A DNA stretch of 10,745 nucleotides from Schlesneria sp. GTDB lineage: Bacteria > Planctomycetota > Planctomycetia > Planctomycetales > Planctomycetaceae. The stretch lies in NCBI GenBank assembly GCA_025353525.1, contig JANXOO010000004.1, positions 1 through 10,745 of the forward strand, written 5' to 3'. The position numbers and the translations under genes are program-made. Shown piece after piece: positions 1 through 8,200 of this stretch; position 1 is the stretch's first letter, and the number at the start of each line of letters is the position of its first letter. The notes beneath the pieces are model-generated. The model was not told where the DNA came from and did not search any database. It worked only from the letters and a program-made list of their open reading frames with translations.

Positions 1-188
1 ACGGTGACTTTCGCCTTGGATGGCTCCGGGAATATGACGACTTTCAGGCCGTTTTCCAGCTCGTATTCGGTCAACCCTTCAATCGAGCCGTTTTTTTTCG
101 GCTCTGCTGCGATTGCCGCGTTGATTCCAATCGCACCGAAAACCAGCCACGTCACCACTCTTTGAATCACGATCCCTTGAATCACCAT
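1..188 (-). CDS. M16 (insulinase/pitrilysin) family peptidase, exported; N-terminal fragment
   Basis: Only the first 62 codons lie in the window; the gene continues past position 1. Residues 1-28 form a signal peptide: a hydrophobic stretch (WLVFGAIGINAAIAA) ending in a likely cleavage site before EPKK. After a short linker comes GLTEYELENGLKVVIFPEPS at residues 38-57, which matches the opening strands of M16 zinc metallopeptidase N-terminal domains (typically xLxNGLxVxxxPxxS). The inverted zinc motif HxxEH that would prove the family lies outside the window. The ATG at 188-186 is preceded by GGGAG (complement of 197-201) with an 8-base spacer, which supports this start. Known M16 relatives degrade peptides in the periplasm, often as two-domain or paired proteins. 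The family call is an inference from this short segment. The gene is transcribed away from the TPR gene to its right. Confidence 0.72.
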   Translation of the reverse strand, partial: MVIQGIVIQRVVTWLVFGAIGINAAIAAEPKKNGSIEGLTEYELENGLKVVIFPEPSKAKVT

Positions 189-595
189 GAACGACGCTCC
201 CGTTTGTCAGCAATTATTTCCCACCCACGGCCACGAACAACGCCCTTGTCGAAAACCGGTTCCCGCAGAGGACACCTGACGCGAGCCCCATTTGAACTGC
301 GAGCCCGGCTCAATTTTCGGCAACAGATTTGTTTCATGCCGCGAACAGCAGAGTCTGAATCCATCCGTAACGACAAGGCTACTCGCGAAACGCATTTTCC
401 TCCAGCCCGTCCGCGATGGTAATTGCACTCGCGGTATAGAACACCGATTTAAGATCTAGCCAGAATTGAAGCAAATGGTTAGCCTCCCGGCCCTTTCACT
501 CTGTCAGATACGGTCCCGCCGCAGGTGCAGAAATGCCCTTCCTCCAAAATCCACTGGTTTGCAGTTCGATCGTTCGATCGGAATTCTCACGATTC
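189..595. other. Intergenic region between divergent genes
   Basis: About 400 bases separate the start of the M16 peptidase gene from the TPR gene, so promoters for both should lie here. I could not find a convincing -35/-10 pair. The open frames in this stretch are short, arginine-rich and lack ribosome-binding sites, so I see no gene. A TATAGA hexamer at 435-440 has no partner at proper spacing. Confidence 0.5.
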
Positions 596-1537
596 ATGGC
601 CATTGCGAGGAAACCAGGCAGAATCGTTCGAGTCGGACTTTTGGCCGCATTGATGACCGCATTCCCGGGGTGCCAATCGCTTCCGGGGCATTCCAGGCAG
701 CGTGCTGCGCAATGCGGCGCCCTGTGCGAGCAGGCGAAAGCCGCCCGCGAGAAGGGAAACCTCGAACAGGCCAACCGGTACGTCGACGAAGCCCTGAATA
801 CCCGTTCGAATGACCTGGAAACCCGACTTCAATTGGCAGAAACGCTTTGGAAAAACGGGCGACATCCGGAAGCCGTTGCTCAATTCGAGGCGCTTTATGA
901 TCGACATCCAAACGATGCGAAACTGGCGATTCGTCGGGCGACGGTGCTCTGGGAATCAAATCGGCACACAGAGGCCGGTGTTGCTGCAGCCGCAGCACTC
1001 GAACTCGATCCACAATCGAAAGACGCCTGGCTGGTGAAAGCACGCAGCGAAGCGGAACGAGGTGAACTCGATGACGCACTGGTGTCGTGCATGCGGCTCT
1101 GGCAGATTGCTCCTGACGACTTGTCAACGCAACTCGAACTGGCAGAACTTCATCTCAGGCGGGACCACGCCGATCGGGCACGTCCACTTTTTCGAACCGC
1201 CATGCAACACTCTGGCGCGACACCAAAACAACGTTCGGAAATCGAATGGCGACTCGGCGTCGCCTACGCGCGAAGCGAGCGTTGGGCGGCAGCAATCACG
1301 TCGCTGGAACATTCCATTGCGTCGAGGCAGGCATCGGCCGAAGAATGGTGTTTTCTCGGATCGACCCGCTATCAGGCTGGCGACTGGGCGGGCGCCCGAT
1401 CAGCACTACAACGAGCCGTGCAGCGCGATCCCGATTCAACGGCAGCCCGGACGTTAGCCGCACAACTGGAAACCGGTTCCGGCCATCGGCCTGTCGATGG
1501 CCGAGTGACGCCGGCAGGATTTCGGCTCGACCAATGA
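596..1537 (+). CDS. TPR-repeat lipoprotein
   Basis: The product is 313 residues. It opens with a basic n-region (RKPGR), a hydrophobic core (VGLLAALMTAF) and a lipobox-like FPGC, so Cys26 is the probable lipidation site. From about residue 43 to 285 it is made of helical pairs with the TPR pattern. Examples are AREKGNLEQANRYVDEAL, LAETLWKNGRHPEAVAQFEA, LGVAYARSERWAAAITSLEH and LGSTRYQAGDWAGARSALQR, the last followed by a conserved DP turn. I count about seven units, some degenerate. TPR arrays bind partner proteins; no catalytic domain is visible and the partner is unknown. An in-frame ATG at 533 has a better Shine-Dalgarno (AGGTG, 523-527) and would add 21 residues before the signal peptide. 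I prefer 596 because it gives a compact signal sequence, but the start is not settled. The last roughly 25 residues are non-repetitive. Confidence 0.83.
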   Translation: MAIARKPGRIVRVGLLAALMTAFPGCQSLPGHSRQRAAQCGALCEQAKAAREKGNLEQANRYVDEALNTRSNDLETRLQLAETLWKNGRHPEAVAQFEALYDRHPNDAKLAIRRATVLWESNRHTEAGVAAAAALELDPQSKDAWLVKARSEAERGELDDALVSCMRLWQIAPDDLSTQLELAELHLRRDHADRARPLFRTAMQHSGATPKQRSEIEWRLGVAYARSERWAAAITSLEHSIASRQASAEEWCFLGSTRYQAGDWAGARSALQRAVQRDPDSTAARTLAAQLETGSGHRPVDGRVTPAGFRLDQ

Positions 1538-1554
1538 CCCGGGTTTTGATCCGC

Positions 1555-2010
1555 TCACACTCCGGATGTCCCGGGCATGAATTTTACGTATCCCGAGATT
1601 CCGATAACAATCGCCGCTAAAAGAATCAGGACGGTTTGCCACAATTTGGCATTCTTGCGCAGGCCTTCGAACGATTTGGAACGTCCGACCAACGCCGAGG
1701 CCAGGAAGAAAATCCCAAATGCCAACAGGATTTTTGTGCCAACGAGTGCGTGATAGAGTCCGTCTCCGCGATGTTTCGGCATCTGAACGACGAGGTAGTT
1801 GTAGAAGCCGCTGATAATAAAAAGTACGATTCCCGCCATGACGAATTTTTTCCATTTCGCCATCACCAGCTCTTTCAGCTTTGCGTGTTCCGCGTCAGGC
1901 AACTGAGCCGCAGCCGGGCTGAGTACGAACCTCAGAAAACACGTCCCTCCGACAATGACGATTGCCGTACCCACATGCGTCCATCGCGAAAGAATTGTCA
2001 GTATATCCAT
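1555..2010 (-). CDS. Four-helix integral membrane protein, CopD-like in pattern
   Basis: The product is 151 residues with four predicted membrane helices at about 5-30, 54-75, 87-108 and 123-142, so it should sit in the inner membrane. The first helix starts with SRWTHVGTAIVIVGG. This resembles the RWLHxxxxxxWxGG opening of CopD and related small haem- or metal-associated membrane families, with His12 placed as in those proteins. The third helix has YHALVGTKILLAF, again reminiscent of the His/Lys-containing third helix of that group. A polar, lysine-rich loop (about 36-53) joins helices 1 and 2. These resemblances are by eye only; no copper or haem role is shown and no other copper gene is nearby. 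The ATG at 2010 has a weak purine-rich AAGAAGAAG upstream. The gene ends 17 bases from the stop of the convergent TPR gene. Confidence 0.78.
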   Translation of the reverse strand: MDILTILSRWTHVGTAIVIVGGTCFLRFVLSPAAAQLPDAEHAKLKELVMAKWKKFVMAGIVLFIISGFYNYLVVQMPKHRGDGLYHALVGTKILLAFGIFFLASALVGRSKSFEGLRKNAKLWQTVLILLAAIVIGISGYVKFMPGTSGV

Positions 2011-2276
2011 CGTTTTCAGCTTCTTCTTTTACTTGAGTGATCGGTGTCACGCGCTCAAATGTTGCCAGCGGCAGAACACAAACTCTACGAAACTGACTTC
2101 ACTCCTCCAAGTCACTGGTTGGGATTCCGTAAAAACCTGGTCAATCCGGTGCCTGAGTCCGGCTTGCCTTGGCCGGTTTCTCGCTTGATATCTTGTGCAA
2201 TCTGATCTGGACCTGTTTTCTGCTTTCGCATAGGTTCCCGCTCGTTGGTTTTTGACTTCAGAACATCATTTCCAAA

Positions 2277-2283
2277 AAAGGAG
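2277..2283 (+). promoter_or_regulatory. Ribosome-binding site that fixes the start of the Skp-like gene
   Basis: AAAGGAG stands 6 bases before the ATG at 2290. The frame is open further upstream to 2245, but that start has no comparable site and would place extra residues before the signal peptide. The RBS therefore decides for 2290. Confidence 0.8.
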
Positions 2284-2289
2284 TTTTGG

Positions 2290-2958
2290 ATGCGTCACTT
2301 TGGCGTGTTTTTCCTGCTGACCGGTGCAATGATCGCTCTTACGGGTTGCGGTCAAATGAGTGGACCGGCTTCGGCCAGTTCTCGAGGTGGTATGGCCGTC
2401 GTCGATCTGGATAAGGTCGCCGCAGAAACGGGCCGAGACCGGGTTCTGGCGCAATCGCTGGAACTGGCTCAGAATTCTCTCAATCAGTCTTACGCAAAGA
2501 CCGTCGAAGACGCGAAGGATAAACTGGAAAAGAAATTCAAGGACTACGGAACAGCTCCGAGCGACGCTGAAAAAACCGAATATTCGCAGATTGAACGCAA
2601 TGCGCTCAATCAACTGTCGCAAATCCAGAACAAGGCCCGAGCCAACTTCGAGCAGTACAAGCAGGTTCAGATTGCAAAATTTCGGGCTGAACTGAAGCCG
2701 ATCACTCAGGAGATCGCGACGAAACGCGGACTGAGCATTGTGATTCCTAAAAACGAGGGATTGCTGTTGTCCATCGATCCCGGAATCGACATCACCGACG
2801 AAGTGATTAAAGTACTGCGGGAAAAACACCCCGTTCGACAAACCGAAGATGTCGCCCCTGCTGAAACGACAGCGAAACGACGATCGGCTCCTGCAAAATC
2901 TGCCGGTACAACCCGTACTGCCGCTGCAGACGATGATGAAGACGAGCCCGTTCGATAG
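2290..2958 (+). CDS. Skp/OmpH-family periplasmic chaperone-like lipoprotein
   Basis: The product is 222 residues. It begins with a lipoprotein signal ending in the canonical lipobox LTGC, so Cys20 is the probable lipidated residue. Gly rather than Asp follows it, which by the enterobacterial Lol rule would favour the outer membrane. Residues 35-175 follow the OmpH/Skp plan. A first strand MAVVDLDKVAAETG matches the VVDxxxV opening of the family. A long charged coiled-coil helical hairpin spans about 48-145. The closing strand/helix segment is GLSIVIPKNEGLLLSIDPG then DITDEVIKVL, the conserved C-terminal signature of the family. Skp holds unfolded outer-membrane proteins in the periplasm as a trimer. 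Residues 183-222 form an extra disordered tail rich in Ala/Thr/Lys/Arg and then acidic (DDDEDE), not found in classical Skp. The gene stands alone: no bamA or lpxD, the usual partners of skp, is nearby. A hairpin terminator lies 144 bases downstream. Confidence 0.85.
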   Translation: MRHFGVFFLLTGAMIALTGCGQMSGPASASSRGGMAVVDLDKVAAETGRDRVLAQSLELAQNSLNQSYAKTVEDAKDKLEKKFKDYGTAPSDAEKTEYSQIERNALNQLSQIQNKARANFEQYKQVQIAKFRAELKPITQEIATKRGLSIVIPKNEGLLLSIDPGIDITDEVIKVLREKHPVRQTEDVAPAETTAKRRSAPAKSAGTTRTAAADDDEDEPVR

Positions 2959-3101
2959 TTCGCAAAAGTTCAGGCACAGGCCTGTCATTCCACCTGAAAC
3001 CCGAATTGAGCACTGATTTTTCGAGATTGGCGACGTTTTCCGCAGCCTGGTCGCAGGCCGGAAACATCGCCGGAAGGCCATTCTTCCCGAACTCGATCGA
3101 G

Positions 3102-3134
3102 ACAGCCCCGGACGACTTTCACGTCCGGGGCTGT
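3102..3134 (+). terminator. Hairpin terminator downstream of the Skp-like gene
   Basis: A perfect 13-bp GC-rich stem (3102-3114 with 3122-3134, core CAGCCCCGGACG) encloses a 7-base loop. A short mixed T run (ATCTTTGT) follows rather than a clean U tract, so termination may be imperfect or Rho-assisted. It lies 144 bases after the stop at 2958. The rest of the 2959-3318 interval holds no gene that I can support, and no clear promoter for the hydrolase; TTGACT at 3244-3249 lacks a good -10. Confidence 0.65.
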
Positions 3135-3318
3135 TGGCAATCTTTGTACCGATCGTGGCGACAAATCGCGAGATTCGCGTTGCGACACTCACAAGATGCC
3201 GGGTTTATCAATGGTCGATCAAACCGCACTATCGACTTCGGGTTGACTCGCATCCCGGACGATAACGAACGCCGAGTCCCTGTCAGGGTGGCGCGTTAAC
3301 TTCCGGACTTTTCGCTTT

Positions 3319-4389
3319 ATGCCGACGCGAAACATGCATCGTATGGAGGCGGCGATACGACAATGTCGTATCGTGACGATGATCGTATGGATGGCAATCT
3401 TCGCCCGATCGACTGCGTTTGCGCAGCCGGACGATGGAAATCTGATCGAGGGGCAGATTCCGCCAGTTCCCGTCGCAGCAACTGCGGAAACAAATACGAT
3501 AGCGACGCCACAGATCATCGTCAGTAACCCGTGTTATCCGGACTATTGGATCGTCAGCACACGAGGCTGCAGAGATCAGATCGAAGCGGGCCAGGGGATC
3601 AACTACGATGTCTTGCGTTTCGACGGGCCGAATCCTGGGACCATGAGTTCCATAGACTACTTGTTGTCGACACTTCAGCCCGGTGTCCCCGTGTGCTTTA
3701 TGGCTCATGGCAGTTTTGTCACGTGGGAATCGATGCTGAACGATTCTGCCGCCACGTACCGTTGGCTGCGTCAAGCGGCGCCGTGCCAACCGGTACACAT
3801 CATTTTTTACACATGGTGCAGCAATGACGGCGGATTCATTCCCCATCTTCATATCAATAAATTCGGGCGTCGGGCGTCATTGAACGGCCTCTACCTCGCC
3901 GATCTCATCTCGAAAGTCAATAGCGACCATCCGGTCTGCCTGATCGGACATAGCCACGGCACCCGCCTGGTGTCGAGTGCATTGCACGCGATGGCCGGAG
4001 GAACGGTCGAAGAACGGGTTTTGGCGAGCGGCCCGCAACCACTGCGTCGCATTCGGATCGTGTTTGCGGCGGCGGCTCTGGATCACCACTGGCTGAAGCC
4101 TGGCGAACGGTACGATCGGGCGTTGTGTCCTGTCGAAGCGGCAATTAATTTGCGTAACTATGCTGATTTTCCCCTTTTATTTTATCCGCTACGTCGTCCG
4201 CTGTCGTCGAGAGCTCTGGCGATTTCAGGCCTGACTCCTCAGGATCGCGCATCGCTGGGTGACAGTCAGCAAAAGCTTGTCGATTACTGCGTCACAGACC
4301 TGGTCGGTGGAGGCCACATCTGGTCTCACTATTACAATCAACCGGAAATTGCTGACGTGATTCGGCATTACGTCTATTTCGACAACTGA
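3319..4389 (+). CDS. Secreted alpha/beta hydrolase (lipase/esterase-like)
   Basis: The product is 356 residues from the first ATG. A signal peptide (core VTMIVWMAIFA) ends at about STAFA-QPDD, residue 35, so the enzyme acts outside the cytoplasm. The alpha/beta-hydrolase plan can be followed. VCFMAHGSF (125-133) fits an oxyanion-hole HG after strand 3. VCLIGHSHGTRLVSSALH (206-223) is the nucleophile elbow, with Ser212 in GHSHG. RNYADFPLLFYPL (279-291) offers Asp283 as the acid, and GGGHIWSHYY (330-339) offers His333 or His337 as the base. The mature part has eight cysteines (72, 84, 126, 156, 167, 207, 270, 324), an even number that would allow disulfides. The substrate is unknown. The start is uncertain: 3319, 3334 and 3343 are all in-frame ATGs and none has a clear Shine-Dalgarno. 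A perfect palindrome at 3353-3373 overlaps the first codons. A phosphorylase- or peptidase-type activity cannot be excluded from motifs alone. Confidence 0.77.
   Translation: MPTRNMHRMEAAIRQCRIVTMIVWMAIFARSTAFAQPDDGNLIEGQIPPVPVAATAETNTIATPQIIVSNPCYPDYWIVSTRGCRDQIEAGQGINYDVLRFDGPNPGTMSSIDYLLSTLQPGVPVCFMAHGSFVTWESMLNDSAATYRWLRQAAPCQPVHIIFYTWCSNDGGFIPHLHINKFGRRASLNGLYLADLISKVNSDHPVCLIGHSHGTRLVSSALHAMAGGTVEERVLASGPQPLRRIRIVFAAAALDHHWLKPGERYDRALCPVEAAINLRNYADFPLLFYPLRRPLSSRALAISGLTPQDRASLGDSQQKLVDYCVTDLVGGGHIWSHYYNQPEIADVIRHYVYFDN
3353..3373. repeat. Perfect inverted repeat at the start of the hydrolase gene
   Basis: CGATACGAC (3353-3361) and its exact reverse complement GTCGTATCG (3365-3373) flank a 3-base spacer. 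Direct copies of ATCGTATGGA lie on either side (3338-3347 and 3382-3391). If translation starts at 3319-3343 the palindrome covers codons for A-I-R-Q-C-R-I-V in the signal peptide. As RNA it would make a 9-bp hairpin just after the start codon; as DNA it could be an operator for a dimeric regulator. Confidence 0.6.
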
Positions 4390-4587
4390 ATATTACGCCA
4401 GTAATCGGACGCGAATCTGACCTCATTTTTTCGCCTGAAAACTGCGCCGAGGAATTGTGCTGTGACTTTGCCTGAGAGCCAATGATCACCTTAATGGATC
4501 GCACTTGGATAAATTCTGATGACGGAAATCACGCAAGTCGCGTCAATGCCGATAGAAGTGATGTTTGGCCAAATGAAGAAACTCCGA

Positions 4588-4619
4588 GGCGAGCGGGGAA
4601 TGTCAATCCCCTGATTCTT
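4588..4619 (+). repeat. Palindromic intergenic repeat, copy A
   Basis: The copy starts GGCGAGCGGGG, passes through AATGTCAATCCCC and ends TGATTCTT. Its own GGGGA/TCCCC arms could form a small hairpin. It matches copy B on the opposite strand at all but a few positions, with a 3-base length difference. The compact palindromic core in a non-coding region suggests a dispersed REP-like element. Confidence 0.6.
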
Positions 4620-4758
4620 CGTACCTCAGTCGTCGTTTTCAACCCGTTTCGGATTTGTCAGTCGACCGATGACCGCAAACCGCATGAAATCAGGTACACA
4701 CCCGTAACAAGTTCGCGGTTCCTCCTTTTCAGATTTCCGGTCAGCAACAATACAGATT

Positions 4759-4793
4759 AAGAAACATCGGGGGATTCACATCCCCCGCTCGCC
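4759..4793 (-). repeat. Palindromic intergenic repeat, copy B (inverted)
   Basis: Read on the minus strand it starts GGCGAGCGGGGG, continues ATGTGAATCCCCC and ends GATGTTTCTT. The inner hairpin is perfect: an 8-bp stem (4768-4775 with 4780-4787) and a TCAC loop on the plus strand. With copy A it makes an inverted pair about 140 bases apart, a head-to-head arrangement like the paired REP units of other bacteria. Confidence 0.6.
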
Positions 4794-4800
4794 ATGGATC

Positions 4801-4834
4801 AACCAAATATTCGGGTTTCATTCCGAATTTGGTT
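4801..4834. repeat. Imperfect hairpin next to repeat copy B
   Basis: AACCAA (4801-4806) pairs with TTGGTT (4829-4834) and ATTCGG (4809-4814) pairs with CCGAAT (4823-4828). That gives a 12-bp stem with a 2-base bulge and an 8-base loop. No T tract follows on either strand, so a terminator role is doubtful. It begins 7 bases from repeat copy B and may be part of the same element. Confidence 0.45.
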
Positions 4835-5231
4835 CGCTATTCCGGGCAAACTCGCGAACGAAAGTTTGACTGACGTCTGTGTCGCACTGCTTTGGCGTCT
4901 TGCCAAGCCTCGTCTCGAAAGGGGAGACCGCGTATGAGAGCAACGCTCGAACTGCTACCTGCTCCCTTTTTGCAAGTACCCGATTGATAAGTGCAACCAA
5001 AGCGTTGGGTCGAGGAATCGGCCAGGGGCACAATGCCATTCAGGAGTCATTCATAGCCGAATGAAGCCAACACAACAGGCTCCTCACCAGGCATTATTCG
5101 GCATGCTCGCACGTTGTCGCACGAACTGGATCGCGTTCTCACGTAACGCAATACAACTGAGACGTGATAGTCGACTGCCAACGGCAATGGTTTGTGCGTC
5201 CCTTGGTAATAATGTCTCGTACCAGACGGCT

Positions 5232-8200
5232 TCAATTTCCCCGTCCGCCGCCGAATGGAAAACCTCCGCCCGGGAATTGTCCACCAAACCCACCGCCTGG
5301 TGCGCCGCCGCCGCCGGGGCGACCTCCTGCACCGCGACCACCCTGACGACCACCACCTCCGCCCGGTTGACCGTTACCCTGTTGCATCGCTCGAATGGCG
5401 GCGTCAGCGCCAGGCGGCTGATTGCCGGGCCCTGCCGGCGCATCGTCTTTCTTCTTTGTGCGGGTTGATCGCGTTGCGGTAACGGTGATTTTCGGAACCA
5501 GCGAGGTCAAAGTCGATTGGACGACTGTCGGGTCTGCCGTTTTGAGTGTGACGATGCGCACGGTGCGGCGAGCATCTTTTGCAGACTGATCGATCGATGT
5601 CACCATCGTCTCGATTCGACGGAACATGGTGTCGTTGCACGAAACGATCAGTTTGCTGGTACGCCTGTCGACGCCCAGTGACAATTCAGCCCCCGAGGGC
5701 TTTTTGGCGCCTGCGGCATTCCGGTTGCCTCCTCCGAACATCATCGCCAACGGGTTAAACTGTTGGCCCTGCTGTTGCTGGGTTGGATCGACCGTCATCG
5801 ATTCTTTGAAAACATCGCTGATGATTTCGGCAACGTCATCAACGTCAGCGAATTCGACCGTGATAAATCGTGGTATCCGGTCCCGCAATGACTGTGGCAA
5901 CTCGTTTGAATCGAGTAATTCGAGCATGTATTCGACTTCGCGAACCACACTCTGTGGACCCGTTACAAACAAGGCGTTCGAACGAACGTCTGTAATCACG
6001 CGCAGATTCTGGGCACCTCCCAGCGACTGATTGAGGCCCGTGGAGTTCATCATTCCGCGCCCGAGTGTCGACAGGCCGTTGGTAAAACTGCCAAAAATTC
6101 CGTCATTACCCGAGGATGACGTTAATACCGTACTCTGGGGAATCAGGCGTTCGAGCATCTGGGCACATTCGGTCGCATCGGCCGTTTTCAGGTAGAACAC
6201 AGTCCACCGCGTCTTTTGAGGAATCGAATCAACCAGCGTTGAGAGCAATTCTTCCAGATCGTCAAGCTCTTTTGTATCGGGACCCGTTAGAATCAGTTCG
6301 CTTCCCATGACGGTGATCCCGATCGGATTCTCGTCTTCAACCTTGCCGGATCGCGTTTCGCTTTCTCCCGGGTTCAGCAAATCACGATTGAGCTGTTTCA
6401 GGGCACGACCCGTCGTGGATTTTGAATCCGGATTCGACTTTGCACCGCCTTTTTTCGAAGTCGGTGTCGAATTGTCGGTTTCATTTTCTGATAATTCTTC
6501 AGATTCAGAAGCTTCCGCCGAATTGTCGCGGTCGTCCGAGTCAACTGTGGATTTCTGGCTCGCCTGCTGGACGGGAAGAACGCGAGGAAAGAACCTCGTC
6601 GTCGCTGGCCGGATCCGATCCCGTGGCTTCGCAGTTTCCGGTCGCGATCGCCCGCGTCGCTGACTTTCAAACAAACCGGAACGGGGTACCTCGTCCTGCG
6701 TCGAAGTCGATGACCGGATCGATTCGCGTTTGGGAGGTTGTTCGCCGGATTCGTCCTGCTCGACCTCGTCGAGGCCGGGAGTTGCCGGGCCGGGAATCCG
6801 ACGTTCACGGATAGGGTTGGGCTGCGATGGGACAACGATCCTGATCGGGCTGCGACCCGACGCGCCCCAGGTCTTTTGCGCCAATCCAAGAATTTCGCTC
6901 GGGTCATGATTTCCCAGATGCAGGTGCCGCAGCATCCCGCGATCGACTTCGACTTCTTTTTCGTCAGCTTGAGCACTCGATGGGTTTTCGCCGAGGTTTC
7001 TCAGCATGGCCCGAACTTGAAGCACCTGATCGGCGGTCCCCTTGACGATAATCCGTCGCCCGTTCGCATCCGGCTCGACAGTCGGAGCTCGCGTCCCTTC
7101 GTTGATGAACAGATTGCGAATCGTATTGGCGATCTGGTTGGGATCATGTTTAGTAAGTTGAATGACAGCCACATCACCGCTCGCTTCCCCGGCGAATTCC
7201 TTGAGGTAGCGTTCGACATCGGCGTGCTCTTCTTTTGTCCCCTGGATGAAAATCTTTCCTGATCGGGCGTCTTCGCCCAGAACGACCCCCGGCATCACGT
7301 TGCTGAGTGTTCTGGAGACCGATGCCGGATCACCTCCGCGAACACCGTACGATTTCACAAACGTTGGGCTTGTCTTGAAGTCGAGTTTGGTCCCAACTGC
7401 ATCCTTGTCAGTATCGAGCGACTTCACCGCTTCTTCAACGACTTTCAACAGCGAGGCCGATGCCGTTACCAGCAAATGATTTGTGCGCGAGTCTGCAGTA
7501 ACCTGGATTTTCCCGAGGAAAGGTGAAGGGGTCGACGTACTATTTGTCGTAGCAGGAGCAGCACCGCCAGGCGCATTACCACCACCACCACCACCAGGGA
7601 AGCCGCCTCCACCCGGAAAACCGCCTCCCCCAGGAAAACCTCCGCCGCCGGGGAATCCGCCTCCACCCTGGAATCCGCCGCCGCGTCCTCCGCCGAACGG
7701 ACCGAAACCGTTAGCCCCTTGCTGATTGCCAGCGCTCGTCGTTACGGTGGGATTCAATGCGAACAGTCGCCGTACCATTCGTTCGGCGTCGACGGCGGAG
7801 ATGTATTTGAGCGCTATGGCACGAAATGCCGTTTCGCGGTTGTCGATCGGGGTTCCCGCCTTCATCAATCGGTTGATTTCCTGAAGATTCCCTCCGATAT
7901 CAGTCAGCACCAGCGAATTCGTACTCTTGAGTGCCGATGCTTTTCCCTGCGGCCCGAGCAACTCTTTCACCTCGGTGACGATTTTTTCTGCGTCGAGTCC
8001 CTCGAGTGGAAGAATCAGCCGCATCAGTTCGTTCTTGCCGCGCTTTGGCAGTTCAGCCAGCGTGACATTGGGAATGACGTTGGGTGGAATCGGATTTTCG
8101 ATATTCAGCGAGACCAGAAACCGGTCACGGCGAACAAGGATGTAGCCCTTTTCCAGCAGATATCCGTTCAGAACATCCAACGCTTCGGTCATCGTGTACT

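Larger units (their letters stand above)
4390..5231. other. Long intergenic region without a supported gene
   Basis: These 840 bases lie between the stop of the hydrolase (+) and the stop of the secretin-like gene (-), so both genes read into them. They contain the two inverted repeat copies at 4588-4619 and 4759-4793 and a hairpin at 4801-4834, listed separately. The stretch 4818-5064 happens to be open on both strands (61 codons plus, 73 codons minus). Neither frame has a ribosome-binding site or recognisable protein character. I find no clean terminator directly after either gene. Confidence 0.55.

Noticed and set aside
162..422. Open frame of 86 codons on the plus strand, with overlapping minus frames, between the M16 and TPR genes
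   Set aside because: Arginine-rich, no ribosome-binding site and no family pattern; it begins inside the antisense of the M16 gene.
533..595. Longer start for the TPR lipoprotein at 533
   Set aside because: Not excluded, since AGGTG precedes it, but it adds 21 residues before an otherwise complete signal peptide; 596 was preferred.
4482..4760. Plus-strand open frame of 92 codons
   Set aside because: It runs through repeat copy A, has no recognisable protein features and no ribosome-binding site.
4818..5064. Open frames on both strands (61 codons plus, 73 and 64 codons minus) over the same stretch
   Set aside because: Open on both strands at once with no start signals; more likely chance or an RNA/repeat sequence than a protein gene.
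5170..5231. Missing second half of the last N-type domain, in another frame after the stop of the secretin-like gene
   Set aside because: I translated the three minus-strand frames past the stop and none continues the domain pattern, so a simple frameshift is not supported.
5061..5468. Plus-strand open frame of 135 codons
   Set aside because: Its second half is the antisense of the glycine-rich C-terminus of the secretin-like gene, which explains its Ala/Thr/Pro bias.
7483..7725. Plus-strand proline-rich open frame with repeated PPPPGK units, and a CRISPR-like periodic pattern
   Set aside because: Antisense of the GGGGFP array; the 18-bp units are contiguous and diverged, with no spacers.
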